Assembly (NCBI GenBank): GCA_948567375.1
Contig: CAOYZS010000005.1
Location: 434,001 to 498,000, forward strand
Origin: Lunularia cruciata
Taxonomy: Eukaryota; Streptophyta; Marchantiopsida; Lunulariales; Lunulariaceae
Reading direction: 5' to 3'
DNA length: 64,000 nucleotides
The notes under the pieces: generated by a model
Told to the model about the DNA's origin: nothing
Seen by the model: the letters and a program-made list of their open reading frames with translations, nothing else
Database searches by the model: none
Made by a program: the position numbers and the translations under genes
In this document: positions 1 through 10,915 of the stretch, piece after piece
Position numbering within the stretch: position 1 is the first letter of the stretch
Layout: each line of letters begins with the position of its first letter

Positions 1-1
1 G

Positions 2-760
2 GATCAGGAGCTCAATAGGGTGATGGAGAGTATGGAAGAGAAGAAGCAACTTTGGCAACAAGAGTTGGCGGCAAGATACAAAGAAGAAGACCGATTACGA
101 GAGTTACTTCGTAATCAGGAGGAGAAGGTTGTACAGAAGGAGAAGGAGAAGGAGACGGTAAAAGCCGAGTTCAAGGCAGAGTTGGTAATGTACTGAGAGG
201 ACTGGCTTGCAGATCAAGAACGAGAAAGGAAGACAAGGTTGGAGCCATTGAAGGAGATTGTCCTCCGGATAAACGCAATGTTGAGTACAGAAGCCAGCGT
301 TCGGATTGAAGAAGCAAGACTGCACGAGTTGAAGTTGTTGGTGTAGGAGATAAGGCAAAGACAAGCAAAGGATACAGATATGAACACCTTGTTGATTAGT
401 CTTAGAACTCGGGTAGACAGAAAGATTTTAGAGGTAGAGGATAACATTTCAATTAGATTATACTTAGTGAAAATAGAGCTAGAAAAACTTTGGAGGGATG
501 TTAGAGCAAAACCCAAAGTAGATAACATAGGAGTCCAAATGTCTTTGGAGTTACCATCAGAGACATTAGAGAAGAGTGGGTCAGGAGATAATGAGTTAGA
601 TAGATTACCCACTAGTGCAATTTCAGATCAAAAAAGAGAATTGCTGGAATTGGTAGATGAAGTAGGAGATGTGAAACCCAAGGAAAAAGTGATAGGAAGT
701 AAAGTTACTTCGAGTTTGGGTTTGAAAGCCGATGACAAAGTAGACATCGGATTGGATTAG
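2..760 (+). pseudogene. LTR-ORF copy A, C-terminal coiled coil
   Basis: The last roughly 250 residues of the LTR-encoded protein are readable in one frame from the window edge to a TAG at 758-760. They are rich in E, K, R, L and Q with heptad-like spacing, which predicts a long coiled coil, and include the family-typical segments EEKKQLWQ, RLHELKLLV and RVDRKILEVEDN. Two in-frame stops interrupt it, a TGA near 194 and a TAG near 344. Sister copies have CGA and CAG there, so both look like C-to-T changes. Function is unknown; I recognise no named domain. Confidence 0.7.
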
Positions 761-776
761 TAACAGATTTGAGATT

Positions 777-1696
777 TGAAGATGCAAATATGAAGAGGCA
801 AATATGAAGAGGTGCATTATCATTTCGGATCTGCAGGTTAGAAGAGTTGTTATAAAACGGTATAGTTGTTAGAACTGTCAATTTGTTCACTATTTAAGAG
901 TGGCATAATGTTGTTTAGTGCTCATAATTTCTGAGAATAGATAAAGCAAACTGCTGTGAAGCAGTGCTCGTCGCTTGAGCTTGATTCCAAGTATCAACGT
1001 TGTACTTGTGTTTGTGAGTGTTTGGAGAAATTCAAAGTGCAAGTCAGTGTGCTTGGTGGATGTTGGATTCCACAGCCTTGATCTTCATTCTGTGTGTTTG
1101 ATCCTGAGTGAAGTGCAATCAAAGCAATGCCTTGACAGATCTGAGAGGAATTGTAGTGTTGGTAGTATTCTGCATTTGTGAGTGCAATGCAAGGTTGATG
1201 TGAAGCAATTTCAAACCATGAAGTTGTGCCTTCAGTGCCTTTGAAGAGGTAGATATGAAGAAGTGCATTGTCATTTCAGATCTGCAGGTTTGTAGAGTTG
1301 TTGGGAAATGGTATTTTTGTTAGAACAATCGATTGCTTCACTATTTAAGATTGGCATTCGCAGCCTTATGTTGTTCAGTGCTCATTATTTTTGAGAATAG
1401 ATAAAGCAAAGTGTTGTGAAGCACTGCTCGTTGCTTGAGCTTGATTTCGAGTATCAACATTGCGATTGTGTTTGTGAGTGTGTGGAGAAATTTCAAGTGC
1501 AAGTCAATGTGCTTGTTGGATGTTGGATTCCGCAGCCTTGATCTTCATTTTGTGTGTTTGATCTTCAGTGAAGTGCAATCAAAGCAATGCCTTGACAAAT
1601 CTAAGAGGAATTGTAGTGTTGGTAGTATTTTGCATTTGTGAGTGCAGCACAAAGTTGATGTGAAGCAATTTCAATTGAGGAAGTTGTGCCTTCAAT
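777..1696 (+). repeat. Tandem duplication (~460 bp x 2) of the LTR promoter/R region
   Basis: Two adjacent copies (about 777-1236 and 1237-1696) of the block containing the TATTTAAG box and the start of the presumed R-U5 region. Other LTRs in the window have this block once. The copies differ at scattered positions, so the duplication is not recent. Confidence 0.8.
891..898 (+). promoter_or_regulatory. TATTTAAG box, putative LTR promoter (first copy)
   Basis: ACTATTTAAG followed by a short spacer and TTGTTYAGTGCTCAT recurs at the same LTR position in most copies, about 650 bp before the LTR end. Its form and place suit the core promoter for genomic RNA. The duplicate in this LTR carries the same box at 1342-1349. 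Confidence 0.4.
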
Positions 1697-2435
1697 GAAG
1701 GGGTGGAACATAATTCTGAGGTGAAGTTGTTTTGCAGTGAAGTGCCGTCTTTGGGAGAGCCTGAATCATCACAATCAAGATTGTTTGGAAAGATTTGATG
1801 GAGTTGTGATTACAGAGTGCTAGTGACAAGACTGCAAATCAGTGCTTGTTACTCTCTTCTAGGTGTAGTTTCTACATGAGAGATTAAAGATGCAACCAAG
1901 AAGAACTACATTGTTACTATTTGACTTTGTATTTAGACATTTCTGCTCATATCTCTACGGGAACGAACTTTACTTACCCGATTACTGCAAAAGTGATATT
2001 TGCCGGGTTGTCACAGTGATCAACCTAATGCAAAGATGGCATAACAACTTTTCTTTGGATTTTTGAATCAAGAAATTACAAGCAAGAAAATGGCTAAGCG
2101 CAAACAACTTTGACTCAACCAAGAGGAACTCATGCAGAATGTGTGATTTTCAATGAAGAGTGAGGGAGGAATGACCACAAAACAAAGAACTATAAAATCA
2201 AGACTTCATTGAGGGGAGTTCAAAATGTCACACAAGTATCCTAAGCCACTGAGTAGTCAACCCAGAGGAGTGCTTGTAGAGAAGCCATTCAATAGTTTGA
2301 TGTTTAACAATCCTGATGGAGTTACAATCTTAAGACCAAGAGATGTAGAATTGTCTTCCAACTACCACCAGTGAGAGATTGCATGATGTTGAAGAAGGGT
2401 GAGAAGAAGGGCCCCTTGTCATGCCATTTGTAGTG

Positions 2436-2979
2436 CCACATCTAGATTGCTAGGGCACTGGAGTTCCAGTGATAGTAGTTAGAGTTATTTTAGCAATTTC
2501 TCATAGACTACTTTCCGACGGTCAGATTTTGTGTTTGGGGTACTGACTTCATGGTGAGGCTCACCATCACTTTGCACTGTTTGCACCGTCAAGTGTGCCA
2601 TCAGCGGGACCGTTAGGGTTCAGACCTAGCTTGAGTCCAGGGGGTACACTTTCAAAGTGCAGCTCCAGAGAGCTCACTTCTCTGATGTTGAGCATTCGAG
2701 TTCCTGGCTATGGTAGATAGAGGCCGACAAGCGTCACTTGGATTCTCTATGATTGAGTGGGTGTGGCTTGATTGTAATTAGTGCCCAATTGTTGGCAGTT
2801 TATAGAATGATAGATCAAGTACTGATCTAAGTTGAGTTGAGTTGAGAGTGGTAAACAATCTGATTATTGTGGCACTTTAGAGTTTATGTATGACTTATGT
2901 ATAAGTTGTGCTTCTATTATGTATGATGTTGACAGCGATGTATGTTGTATAGCGATGTATATATGCACGACACCCTCAC
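2436..2979. mobile_element. 544-bp insertion of unknown class with 8-bp direct repeats
   Basis: Sequence unlike any other LTR here interrupts the LTR-ORF of copy B. It is flanked by TTGTAGTG at 2428-2435 and at 2980-2987, and sister copies have a single related site (ttgcagtg) at this point, so this looks like a target duplication. The ends (CCACATCTAG... and ...CACCCTCAC) are not an obvious inverted repeat. Eight-base duplications suit hAT-type MITEs. A GGTTCAGACCT string near 2618 faintly resembles a SINE B box. Class left open. Confidence 0.45.
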
Positions 2980-2987
2980 TTGTAGTG

Positions 2988-4331
2988 AGAAATCTTGTGA
3001 TTTGGAGGTTAGACATGATAATTAAAATTGAAGTTTTGAATAGGCTGTGGATCACTTTTCTGGCATGGAATTGGAACTTGAGTTTTCCAATGTTCATGGC
3101 AAAAGTAGTTTTGAGTGATTGTGAAGAAGGACCAAAGAATGAAGGGAAGAGAGGCCATCTGGCTTGATGGACAGAGTTGGATTGGAGATTGGTTTGGAGA
3201 GAGAGGCTAGTGAGGAAACTAGGCCCACATTCCTTGGGAAAGGAGAGTTTTTGGAGGAGACTAACAAAATCCGCAATTCCTTCATTGTGCCATGAACAAA
3301 GAACAAGTATAAGTTCAATACCTATTGAGATCCGGTAAGGCAAAGTATTGTTAAGGTGATGATGGCACTCTTCAAGCCTGATCAACCCACATACATGATG
3401 AAGCATCAAGCAGTGCTTTTCCATCAGATGTTTGCAAGAGCGCCAATAAATTGGGCAAAGTGTTTCCACCAAAGCACACGATAGATGGTGTGGTGTTGGA
3501 GAGGTCAAACTGCTCCTCACTATTTGGTACCATTTGCCACACATTTCTACTTTGGGTTTAACCTAATGAAGGAGGTAGAGCAAAGAAAGATAGGGTCTCA
3601 CTTTCATCCAGATCTATGAAAAGAAGCGGATAAGGAGGAGCAGAAATACATCCAACATATCCAAAGTAGTGATGAGCACTACGCAAGAATGGGCCAACAT
3701 ATTAAGGTAGCAGTAAATATCTTGAAGATGAAGAAGAGAAGTCATCTTGCGGGGACGGTATCACTTTTGTAGTCTCAAAAGATGAGAAAGGTGAATCTGA
3801 CATACAAGGTTGTGGTAATCAATGAGTCATTCGGAGCAAAAGAATCAAAAGGAAATGTTGAGCATGGTATGAAAAGTTCAGTTGGAAGAAGCACAACTGC
3901 ATGAACTGAAATTGCTAGTGCAAGAGACAAGGAAGAAGAAAGTGAAGGATGTATAGTTCAGTAAGTTATTGATTAGTCTGAGAGACTGAGTATATAGGAA
4001 GATGTTAGAGGCAGGGGAGAATGTTTGTATTAGATTAGATGTAGCAAGAAGGGAGTTAGATGAGATTTGGAATCCAAAGAAGAATATCCAATGCGAGGTA
4101 AGAGATAGAGGAATACAAGTTACTTTGGATGAGTTTTTCTGAGACATTAGAGAGAAGTAGGTTAGAAGATAAATACATAGATAGGATACCCATGAGTGCA
4201 ATTGTAGTTCATAGTTCATAATAGAATTAGTGAATGCATTAGTAGTATTAGATAGACCCAAAGTGAGGGAAATTCTTGGAAGAACATTGCGGTTGGAAGC
4301 CAAAGTTGAGGTTGACATTGGATCAGAGTAG
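2988..4331 (+). pseudogene. LTR-ORF copy B, internally deleted
   Basis: The conserved N-terminal block is readable (RLWITFLAWNWNLSF, then EGKRGHLA, a stop, and the decayed DWRL region), followed in shifting frames by remnants of the HFYFG and FHPDL motifs. The acidic and central coiled-coil parts are largely missing. The C-terminal part ends with EVDIGSE and a TAG at 4329-4331. Multiple stops and frameshifts make it one of the most decayed copies. Confidence 0.55.
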
Positions 4332-4572
4332 TAACACTTTTGAGAGTTGAACAGGCAAATATGAAGAGGTGTATTGTCATTTTGGATCTACATGTTGGTA
4401 TAGTTGTTATAGGGAGGTATGTTTGTTAGTTAATTGTTGAAGTGCTCAACCTATTTAAAGGAAGCATTTGCAATGTTGTGTTGTTCAGTATTTATGTTCT
4501 TGAAGTTTATAAAGTAATGTATTGTAACTTAATGCTCATCATTTTAGCTTAATTCTGAGTATCAATCATGTT

Positions 4573-4596
4573 TGTGTGTGTGTGTGTGTGTGTGTG
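4573..4596. repeat. (TG)12 microsatellite
   Basis: A pure TG dinucleotide run in the tail of LTR B. It has expanded from the TTTGTGTTTGTGAGTG context present in other LTR copies. Confidence 0.9.
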
Positions 4597-5142
4597 TTTG
4601 TAAGTGTTTGCAGAACTTTGAAGTGCAAGTCAGTGAGTTTGTTGGATGTTGGATTTCACAACACTGATCTTCATTCTGTGTGTTTGATCCCGAGTGAAGT
4701 GTAATCAAAGCAATGCCTTGACAGATCTGAGAGGAAAATAGTGTTGGTAGTATTCTACATTTGTGAGTGTAGTGTGGGGTTGATGCAAAGCAATTTTGTT
4801 TGAGGAAGTTGTGCCTTCAGTGGAGGGTGAAATGCAATTCTGAGGTGAAGTTGTTTTGTAGTGAAGTAGCCTTCTTTGAGAAAATATCAATCATCACAAT
4901 TAAGATTGTTTGGAAAGATTTGATGGAGTTGTGATTTATGGAGTGTTAATTTGTGACAAGATTGTGATCAATGCTTGTTACTCTCTTTTGGGCGTGGTTT
5001 CTACTTGAGAGATTAAAGATGCAACCAAGAAGAACTACACTATGATCATTTTGCTTTGTATCTTACCATTTCTGACTTGTATCTCTGTAGGAACAAACTT
5101 TACTTATTATTACCACAAAGTAATACTTATTGAGTTGTCAAA

Positions 5143-5552
5143 AGCAACATTCTAAGGTCAATTTTGGTTTGGCATTGATGGTTGTCTAAATTGAGCATTA
5201 TTAATATACTCCCTTGGTCTATAACATGGAACTTGAAACATTATGCTCACCTAGGGTTGTACATCTTGAGTCTAATAGACTACTTCTTCCTTTGGTTCTT
5301 GGTATTGGTTGTGATCCCAAGTTGGAGCTCAATCAATATGTTGTATTGGGTACACAGGTTTGTTGGTCAAGCACTCCATGTCTACATGACCCAACTTTCT
5401 ATATGAAGTACACCATACATTTGGTTTTGCAAATGAAGGGGAGTTTCTTCTATCCTTCACCCCAACCATCTAGATCTTAAAATTCTCCTTTTCTACTTAA
5501 AATCACACTTTCTATCCTAAAAACTATCCAAAAAAATCATGTGGGTACCACA
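5143..5552 (-). mobile_element. Chimeric fragment V: giant-LTR 5' end fused to gag
   Basis: Read on the minus strand, 5552-5481 is the 5' terminus of a giant LTR (TGTGGTACCCACATG...). From about 5480 the sequence becomes the gag zinc-knuckle region of the same family, colinear with 35400-35710 of internal region 2. Everything that should lie between (over 3 kb of LTR plus the gag start) is missing. V is therefore a deletion derivative, later split by LTR B. The terminus at 5552 abuts an integrase fragment of another element. Confidence 0.6.
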
Positions 5553-5557
5553 CAATG

Positions 5558-6190
5558 GATAAGGAAACATTACATAATGAAATAATATTTCTCTACAAAA
5601 ATTAGATAGTGACTACAATAGAATTTTTTACAAAGGATTCAACTTCTCCCGCTTTGTTCCATATTCCACAACTATAATAAGGTAACAATGCCTAGTCCTT
5701 TGAGCTGCAAGATTAACAGGTCCTACAAAGTCAAATTCCCAATTCTAGAAAGGTTGAGCTACAATTATCGGATGGAGATATATTTGGTATGGTAGCAAGG
5801 GTTTGCCAACTTTTTGACAAGCATAATACATGTGGGCATATTGATTTTCATCTGCTAAAATAGATGGCCATCAATATCCCACAAGGTAGACCTTGCTTGA
5901 AGTAAGCTGCTAGAGAAGTGCCCCCCTAATTCATCCAAGTTGCACGCTTTTAATATAATGGAAACCTCCTTTGTGCTAATGCAATGCCAAAGTTCTCTAT
6001 CTACATCCATTTGGTAGAAATGTCCTTGGAAAATAGTAAAAGGAAGTTCCAACATATGAAAAGTTTTGTGTTTTACCTATGCTAAGTCAAAGGACATGCT
6101 TTCTATAGAGAGATAGTGCTTGATTTGGATCATCTAGGATGATTGTGTAAGTACACTTTTGTGCATTTAGAAAGATGAAAGTCTACAAGA
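5558..6190 (-). pseudogene. Ty3/gypsy integrase fragment (element Q)
   Basis: Minus-strand pol remnant. The zinc-binding region reads through LDELGGHFSSSLLQARSTLW in decayed form, followed by the integrase core start NWEFDFVGPVN and then YLIIVVEYGTK, the Tat/Athila-like counterpart of GPI...TDYFTKW. Stops and shifts are frequent. Its upstream RNase H part lies at 9333-9795, separated by solo LTR C. Confidence 0.65.
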
Positions 6191-6195
6191 TCTAT

Positions 6196-9100
6196 TGTGA
6201 CAAACCAAAAATTTCACTTTTGCGGTAATCAGGTAAGTAAAGTTTGTTCTCGCAGAGATACTAGTCAGAATTGGTCAAATACAAAGTCAAATAATAACAA
6301 GTTGTCCTTCTTGGGTTCCTCTTTAATCTCTTAGGTAGAAAATATACCCAGAAGAGAGTAACAAGCTCACAATCTTGACAACTTGTCACAAATTCACACA
6401 CCCATAATCACAACATAACAAATTCTGTCCAAACAAATCATGATTGTGATTATTCAGATTCTCCCAAAGACGGCACTTCACTGGAAAAAAACTTCACCTC
6501 AGAATTGTGTTCCACAACTCCACTGAAGGCACAACTTCCTTGATTGAAATTGCTTCACATCAATACTGCACTACACTCACAAATGCAGAATACTACCAAC
6601 ACTACAATTCCTCTCAAATCTATCAAGGCATTGCTCTGATTGCACTTCACTCAAGATCAAACACACAGAATGAAGATCAAGGCTATGGAATCTAACAACC
6701 AACATGCTCTGATTTGCACTTCAGAATTCTCCAAATGCTCACAAACACACACACAAAGTTGATACTCAGAATTAAGTTGAAGCAATGAGCACTGAATCAT
6801 CACTTTACTTTATCTATCTTCAGAAATTATGAATATTGAACAACATAACATTGCAAACACTCCCCTTAAATAGTAAAGCAATTGACAGTTAACTTTCTAA
6901 TGTATCGCTCCCTAACAACTCTTCCTACCTACAACTCTTCCTTAACCTACAAACCATCTCTTCATATTTGCCTCTTCATATCTTAAAATTGTTTCTACTC
7001 CAATCCAATGTCAATCGCTTCATCGGCTTCCAAACCCAATGATCTTCTTATTACTTCTCCTTCTTTGGGTATATCGGATTCTACCAAATCCTTCACTATT
7101 TCTACAACCTCTTTAGTATGATTTGCCATTAAACTCATGGGTAATCTATCTACTTCCTTATCTTGCAACCCACTCCTCTCTAATGTCTCAAAGGACAAAT
7201 CCAAAGACACTTGAATTCCTACTTCTGCAACATCGGACTTCTTGTCCTCCTTCACACTACTCCTAATTCTTTCTAACTCTGAATTCACTAAATCTAATTT
7301 GAGACTGACGTTGTCTCCTACTTCTAACATCTTTCTATCGACTTGCTCCCTCAATCAAATTAATAGAGTGTTCATATCAACATCTTTGGCTACCCTCTTC
7401 CGAGTTTCCTGCACAAGCAACTTTAACTCATGTAGTCTCGCTTCTTCCAACCTTCCTTCCACCTCAATGCATAGCATAGCTCTCAATTTTCCCACAACTT
7501 CTCCTACTGATTCCAATGCATAACCTTGAGATTGCTCTACCTGCAACTCCTCCCGGTACATATTCAACTCGTCTTCATACTCAGCAGCGGGTATCTTCTT
7601 CTCCTTTGCATACTAAGAACTCTATAACTCAGCACTTCGTACCAACTCTCTCAACCTTTCTTCTTCTTGATGTCTGATCGCCAACTCTCTCTGCCATGCT
7701 TGATCCTTCTCGGCTGCACTCTTCCTCAAGCCGTCTAACTCCTTCTCTATCACTGCTGCCATCGCTTTCACATGGATACACTCAATGCGCACTTCACTGA
7801 CCTTCTCTTTCATCTTGGACAGCAACATCATCTGCTCCTTCAACTCTTTGGCTTGATGTTGTATTTGTCTCCCTCTTGACTCAAAACTTTCTTGCAACTT
7901 CTTGAAAGTCTTCTAACTCAAAATTGCATCCACCCAAAGCTCTTCAACTTCCTTATTTCTTTGGATTACTCGTTCCTGCAATCCCTTCACTTCAGTCAGC
8001 AGATACTTCACCATTTGCAACTTGTTCTTTACCTTCATCCTAGACTGCGGAATTACCTTTTGTTGCTCTTTCAACAGCTCCAACAATGGAGTTACAACCT
8101 GTGCTAAATACTATATTTCTCCAAAGTTCTCTTCGTCTTTGGCCACATCTTCATACTTCACCTCTTCTGCCAACTCCTTTTTCCAAAGTCTCAATCTTCA
8201 TACTTTCAGTGATATTGCATCCAAGCTTCCTTCTTCCTTAACCGCTGAACTTGGGCCTGCATGGTACTCCTTCTCTTCCATGACCAGGGCTACACAAGGA
8301 TTAGCATTTCCCTCCATACAGTCAATCATCACATGAAAATTTTCATCTTCTTTTGCTTCAGCCGCTTGCTGAACTTTGTCCTCACCTTCACTCTCACTTC
8401 CGGATTCCCCACTTATGTGAGTTCCGCTTCTTTGGAGTCTTCTCTTCTAGACTTTGTCTCCCCTTCAGAATCGGTTTCCAAAGGTTATCCCCATTGGCTC
8501 TCTTGCTTCCTTTCCCAACACTAATCTCCAATCTGACTCAATCCATCAAGGCAGATTTCCTCTCTTCCCTTTGACTTCAAGACCTTCCACACAATTACAA
8601 GTAGCTATCTGTGCCATGACTCTTGGGAAATTGAAATTCCAGTTCCATGCTAAAAAGGTAATATGAAGTCTAGTCAAGACTTTGATCCTTGCTACAACAT
8701 CTAACCTCCGAATTGCAAAGCTCCTTACTGCGAGGGTGTTCTTGACCTTCTTTGCCATGATTTTCTCTCTCATTTTTTGGCACTAGAAGACTATTCCCTC
8801 TCCTGGACATGACACTCTAACCCCTTCTAGATTTCAGAAAATATCACTCTCAATTGGCTTCTTGACATGCATCACCATAGGACGACTACTCAGAGGAACA
8901 AGATATCTACTTGACATATTCAATTTTCCCCTACACAATTGCAATTTTATATTACCCCAAAGTGCAGTCATTCTTCAGTTCAATTTCAAAATTGACTTCC
9001 CCTTCTTCTGCATGGTGATATCCTATCATTGGCAAGACATGCTTCTTCTGCCTCCGCCGTTTCTTGAAGTGTACTTTCTTGCCATGTAGAGAGGTTGTTA

Positions 9101-9327
9101 GACTGTCTTCGTATTGGCCTTCGTTGCCCAATCCAAAGATGATCATCTTTGGACTTGTTTCTTTGTACTCCCCTTCCGAGTACTCCCATTTTCTGACCTG
9201 AAGTTGACTTCTTTGGGTTTACTCCAAAGACACTCCTGTCCATTCTTTTCTTCATAATTTGGCTTTCTTACTCACTTCTTCCTCAAAACGCTAACAAAAC
9301 AGAAAAAAAAAAAATGTAGGCACCACA
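6196..9327 (-). mobile_element. Giant solo LTR copy C (3132 bp)
   Basis: On the minus strand it begins TGTGGTGCCTACA at 9327 and ends at 6196 with ...TTTGTCACA. It is flanked by perfect 5-bp duplications TCTAT at 6191-6195 and 9328-9332. It splits the pol remnant Q between RNase H and integrase. No primer site or gag adjoins it, so it is a solo LTR. It belongs to a diverged subfamily but keeps the LTR-ORF and the TATTTAAG box. Confidence 0.9.
6995..8773 (-). pseudogene. LTR-ORF copy C (diverged subfamily)
   Basis: Starts with MREKIMAKKVKN and keeps the conserved block (AIRRLDVVARIKVLTRLHIT, LAWNWNFNF, WIESDWRLVLGKEA). It then jumps to the acidic region (SGSESEGEDK, HAGPSSAVKEE), so the central FFHKLF / HFYLG block is deleted. 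The long coiled coil follows (EKELDGLRKSAAEK, RLHELKLLVQET, REQVDRKMLEVGDN) and it ends EAIDIGLE-stop at 6995. Most of the C-terminal half shares the starting frame, with interspersed stops; part of the middle is out of frame. Although the sequence is clearly different from copies G, H, K and M1, the order of parts is the same. Confidence 0.65.
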
Positions 9328-9332
9328 TCTAT

Positions 9333-9795
9333 GCTAAGGGAACAAATGTTGTGTAGTCTAGGAATATGGGACAAAAAGTGTTTACATTATCTTGAGACTT
9401 TTTGGGTGACTTGAAGGAGTAGCATTTAGTGAGGAAATCTTCCCACATGGCATGGTTTATTTGAGGAGTTCATTGATCTACATGGAAGGCAAAATTGTTG
9501 CCCATTAGGTAGTGTTAAACTTTAGGACAACCAAAAATCATCTTGAGGCACTCTAGCTTAGTTGTTGAGTAGTTCTTTTTAGCTAAGCTGAGTTGCCTGC
9601 TAACATAGTAGATTGGGGTATTTCCCACTATTCCTCATCATATTGACCAAAATAATGGCCATTGCCATGTTAGAGGTATCTAAAAAACATGAAAAATCAA
9701 CTCCCAATTTGGTGCTACTAAAATTGGAGCAATGGCTAATTTTTCTTTAAGGTTTCAAAAGGGTCTGTGCATTTGTTGGTCCACCTAGAAAGAGT
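9333..9795 (-). pseudogene. Ty3/gypsy RNase H fragment (element Q)
   Basis: Minus-strand remnant of the RNase H start. In mixed frames one reads NKCTDPFETLK, then APNWELIFHVF and the YYVSRQLSLAKKNYSTTKLE segment typical of gypsy RNase H. It continues at 6190 beyond solo LTR C. It shows many stops. Its boundary with the oppositely oriented fragment to the right is near 9795 and cannot be placed exactly. Confidence 0.6.
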
Positions 9796-9805
9796 TAGTC
9801 TGTAG

Positions 9806-10275
9806 GTTAGGTTTAGATAAGTTCAGATAGGAAGAGTAGAAGTAGGAAGTATCAATCTTGATGACTATCTTAATGTTGTTTTGGAAGAGGGAAAGGTTTT
9901 GAAGATATTCAAGACCGTTTCTCCAGATGCATTGGTAGCCTATACTCAATTATTTAAAGAATACCAAGATCTCCTTGCTTGGTCAATTGAATAGATGCAA
10001 GGAATTCCCATACAATTTGGAAAGGACCGCATTGATCTGATAGATAGAGCAATTCTAGGTCACTAGAGGCAATATTGGTTGAACCCAAAGTCCCCCTTCT
10101 TAATGAAGGATGAGATAGACAAATGTTTAGGGGTGGGCATTGTATTCCTAATATTAATGATTAAATGGATTCCCTTGATTGTCATCGTTCCAAAGAAGAA
10201 GAAAGGCAAGATTTGGGTTTATCAAGACTTTAGGAAACTTAATGTAGTTACAAAGAACACCCATTGTAGCTAGCA
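9806..10275 (+). pseudogene. Pol fragment (RT N-terminus) of the giant-LTR family
   Basis: One frame reads INLDDYLNVVLEEGK, YTQLFKEYQDLLAWSIE, a stop, GIPIQFGKDRIDL, then WLNPKSPFLMKDEIDK, IVPKKKKGKIWVYQDFRKLN. This is colinear with the protease-RT linker and RT start at 40976-41400. It ends abruptly at LTR fragment S. It represents a third internal-region copy, truncated at both sides. Confidence 0.7.
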
Positions 10276-10915
10276 AGTCTGATGAAGGCCCTATGGGGGT
10301 GGAGAAGAAAGGAAATTCCACTTGCTAGACTGAGGATGATTGGAGACTTTGTTGGGACTAGGTGCAAGAAAGATCAAGGATCACCTTCGATCAAAAGTGT
10401 GATGTCTTAGAAAAGATGAAAGGATTGAAGGGTCATTTAGTCAGCCATAGAAGAAAAATGGCTACAAAGTGAGAACATACATTGACCTTATGAACACGGC
10501 ATCATCAGGCTATGATGGCAATGATGAAGCTCAAGCACAAAATGTGTGTAACCAAACAGAAAGTGGTATTCTTCCACATGATGTTTGAAGGCACTAATGT
10601 AAATTGGGCACTCTATTTCTATCACAAGATGAGGCACATGATTATGGAGTGGAAAATGGATTTTCCACCCCATTACTTTGTTTTATTACTTTGCAGCTCA
10701 CCTCTGCTTTGGGTTGACTTGATGAAAACCAAGGAATGACAATGTTTGGTGTCCCACTTTATCTCAATTTGCATAGAATTGATGTCCTATCAAAGTGAAA
10801 TATACTAAAGAAATATGTAAGAATGATCAATAGTTTGTGAGAATTGAGTGGGAGAAGATAATGACAACTTTGGTCCCAAAGAGCAAGAAGTCCCAACCCA
10901 AGGATGTGGCATCAG
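10276..10915 (+). pseudogene. Giant-LTR fragment S with LTR-ORF remnant
   Basis: Decayed LTR-ORF middle part: TEDDWRL, DQKCDVLEKMKG, then KQKVVFFHMMFEGTNVNWAL and MDFPPHYFVLL, matching the VFFHKLFAGEPINWA and PHYIVPFVAHFY blocks of better copies. It resembles the F/L subfamily (KCDAS-type segment). LTR E inserts at its right edge. Neither LTR terminus of S is visible. Confidence 0.55.

Larger units (their letters stand above)
1..2015 (+). mobile_element. Giant LTR copy A, 3' part
   Basis: This is the downstream half of a giant LTR whose start lies before the window. It holds the C-terminal part of the LTR-ORF, the TATTTAAG promoter region (here duplicated) and the standard family terminus ending TTGTCACA. 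The next five bases are gtgat, the expected 3' target duplication; its partner is outside the window. No primer binding site follows. Instead the sequence resumes inside an older LTR (B), so A is most likely a solo LTR nested in B. Confidence 0.8.
2016..5142 (+). mobile_element. Giant LTR copy B (interrupted by A; older subfamily)
   Basis: After A ends, the sequence matches the 5' U3 region of LTRs E and F, then runs through a decayed LTR-ORF to a family terminus (ttgtcaaa) at about 5142. B therefore starts upstream of the window and was split by A. It carries an unrelated 544-bp insertion, and its LTR-ORF has lost the acidic and central coiled-coil parts. B itself sits in the chimeric fragment V. 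The five bases after it, agcaa, would be its target duplication. Confidence 0.65.

Noticed and set aside
975-1181. A 68-codon ORF (SINVVLVFVSVWRN ... SVGSILHL) open in eight LTR tails
   Set aside because: It begins at TTG, not ATG, in the copies checked, and G and M2 have a stop in it. It recurs because the LTRs are homologous.
2618-2630. SINE or tRNA-derived B box in the 544-bp insertion
   Set aside because: GGTTCAGACCT is only a partial match and no convincing A box or 3' tail was found, so it was not called.
2864-3544. A 226-codon minus-strand ORF
   Set aside because: It lies antisense to the LTR-ORF remnant of copy B and has no recognisable motif.
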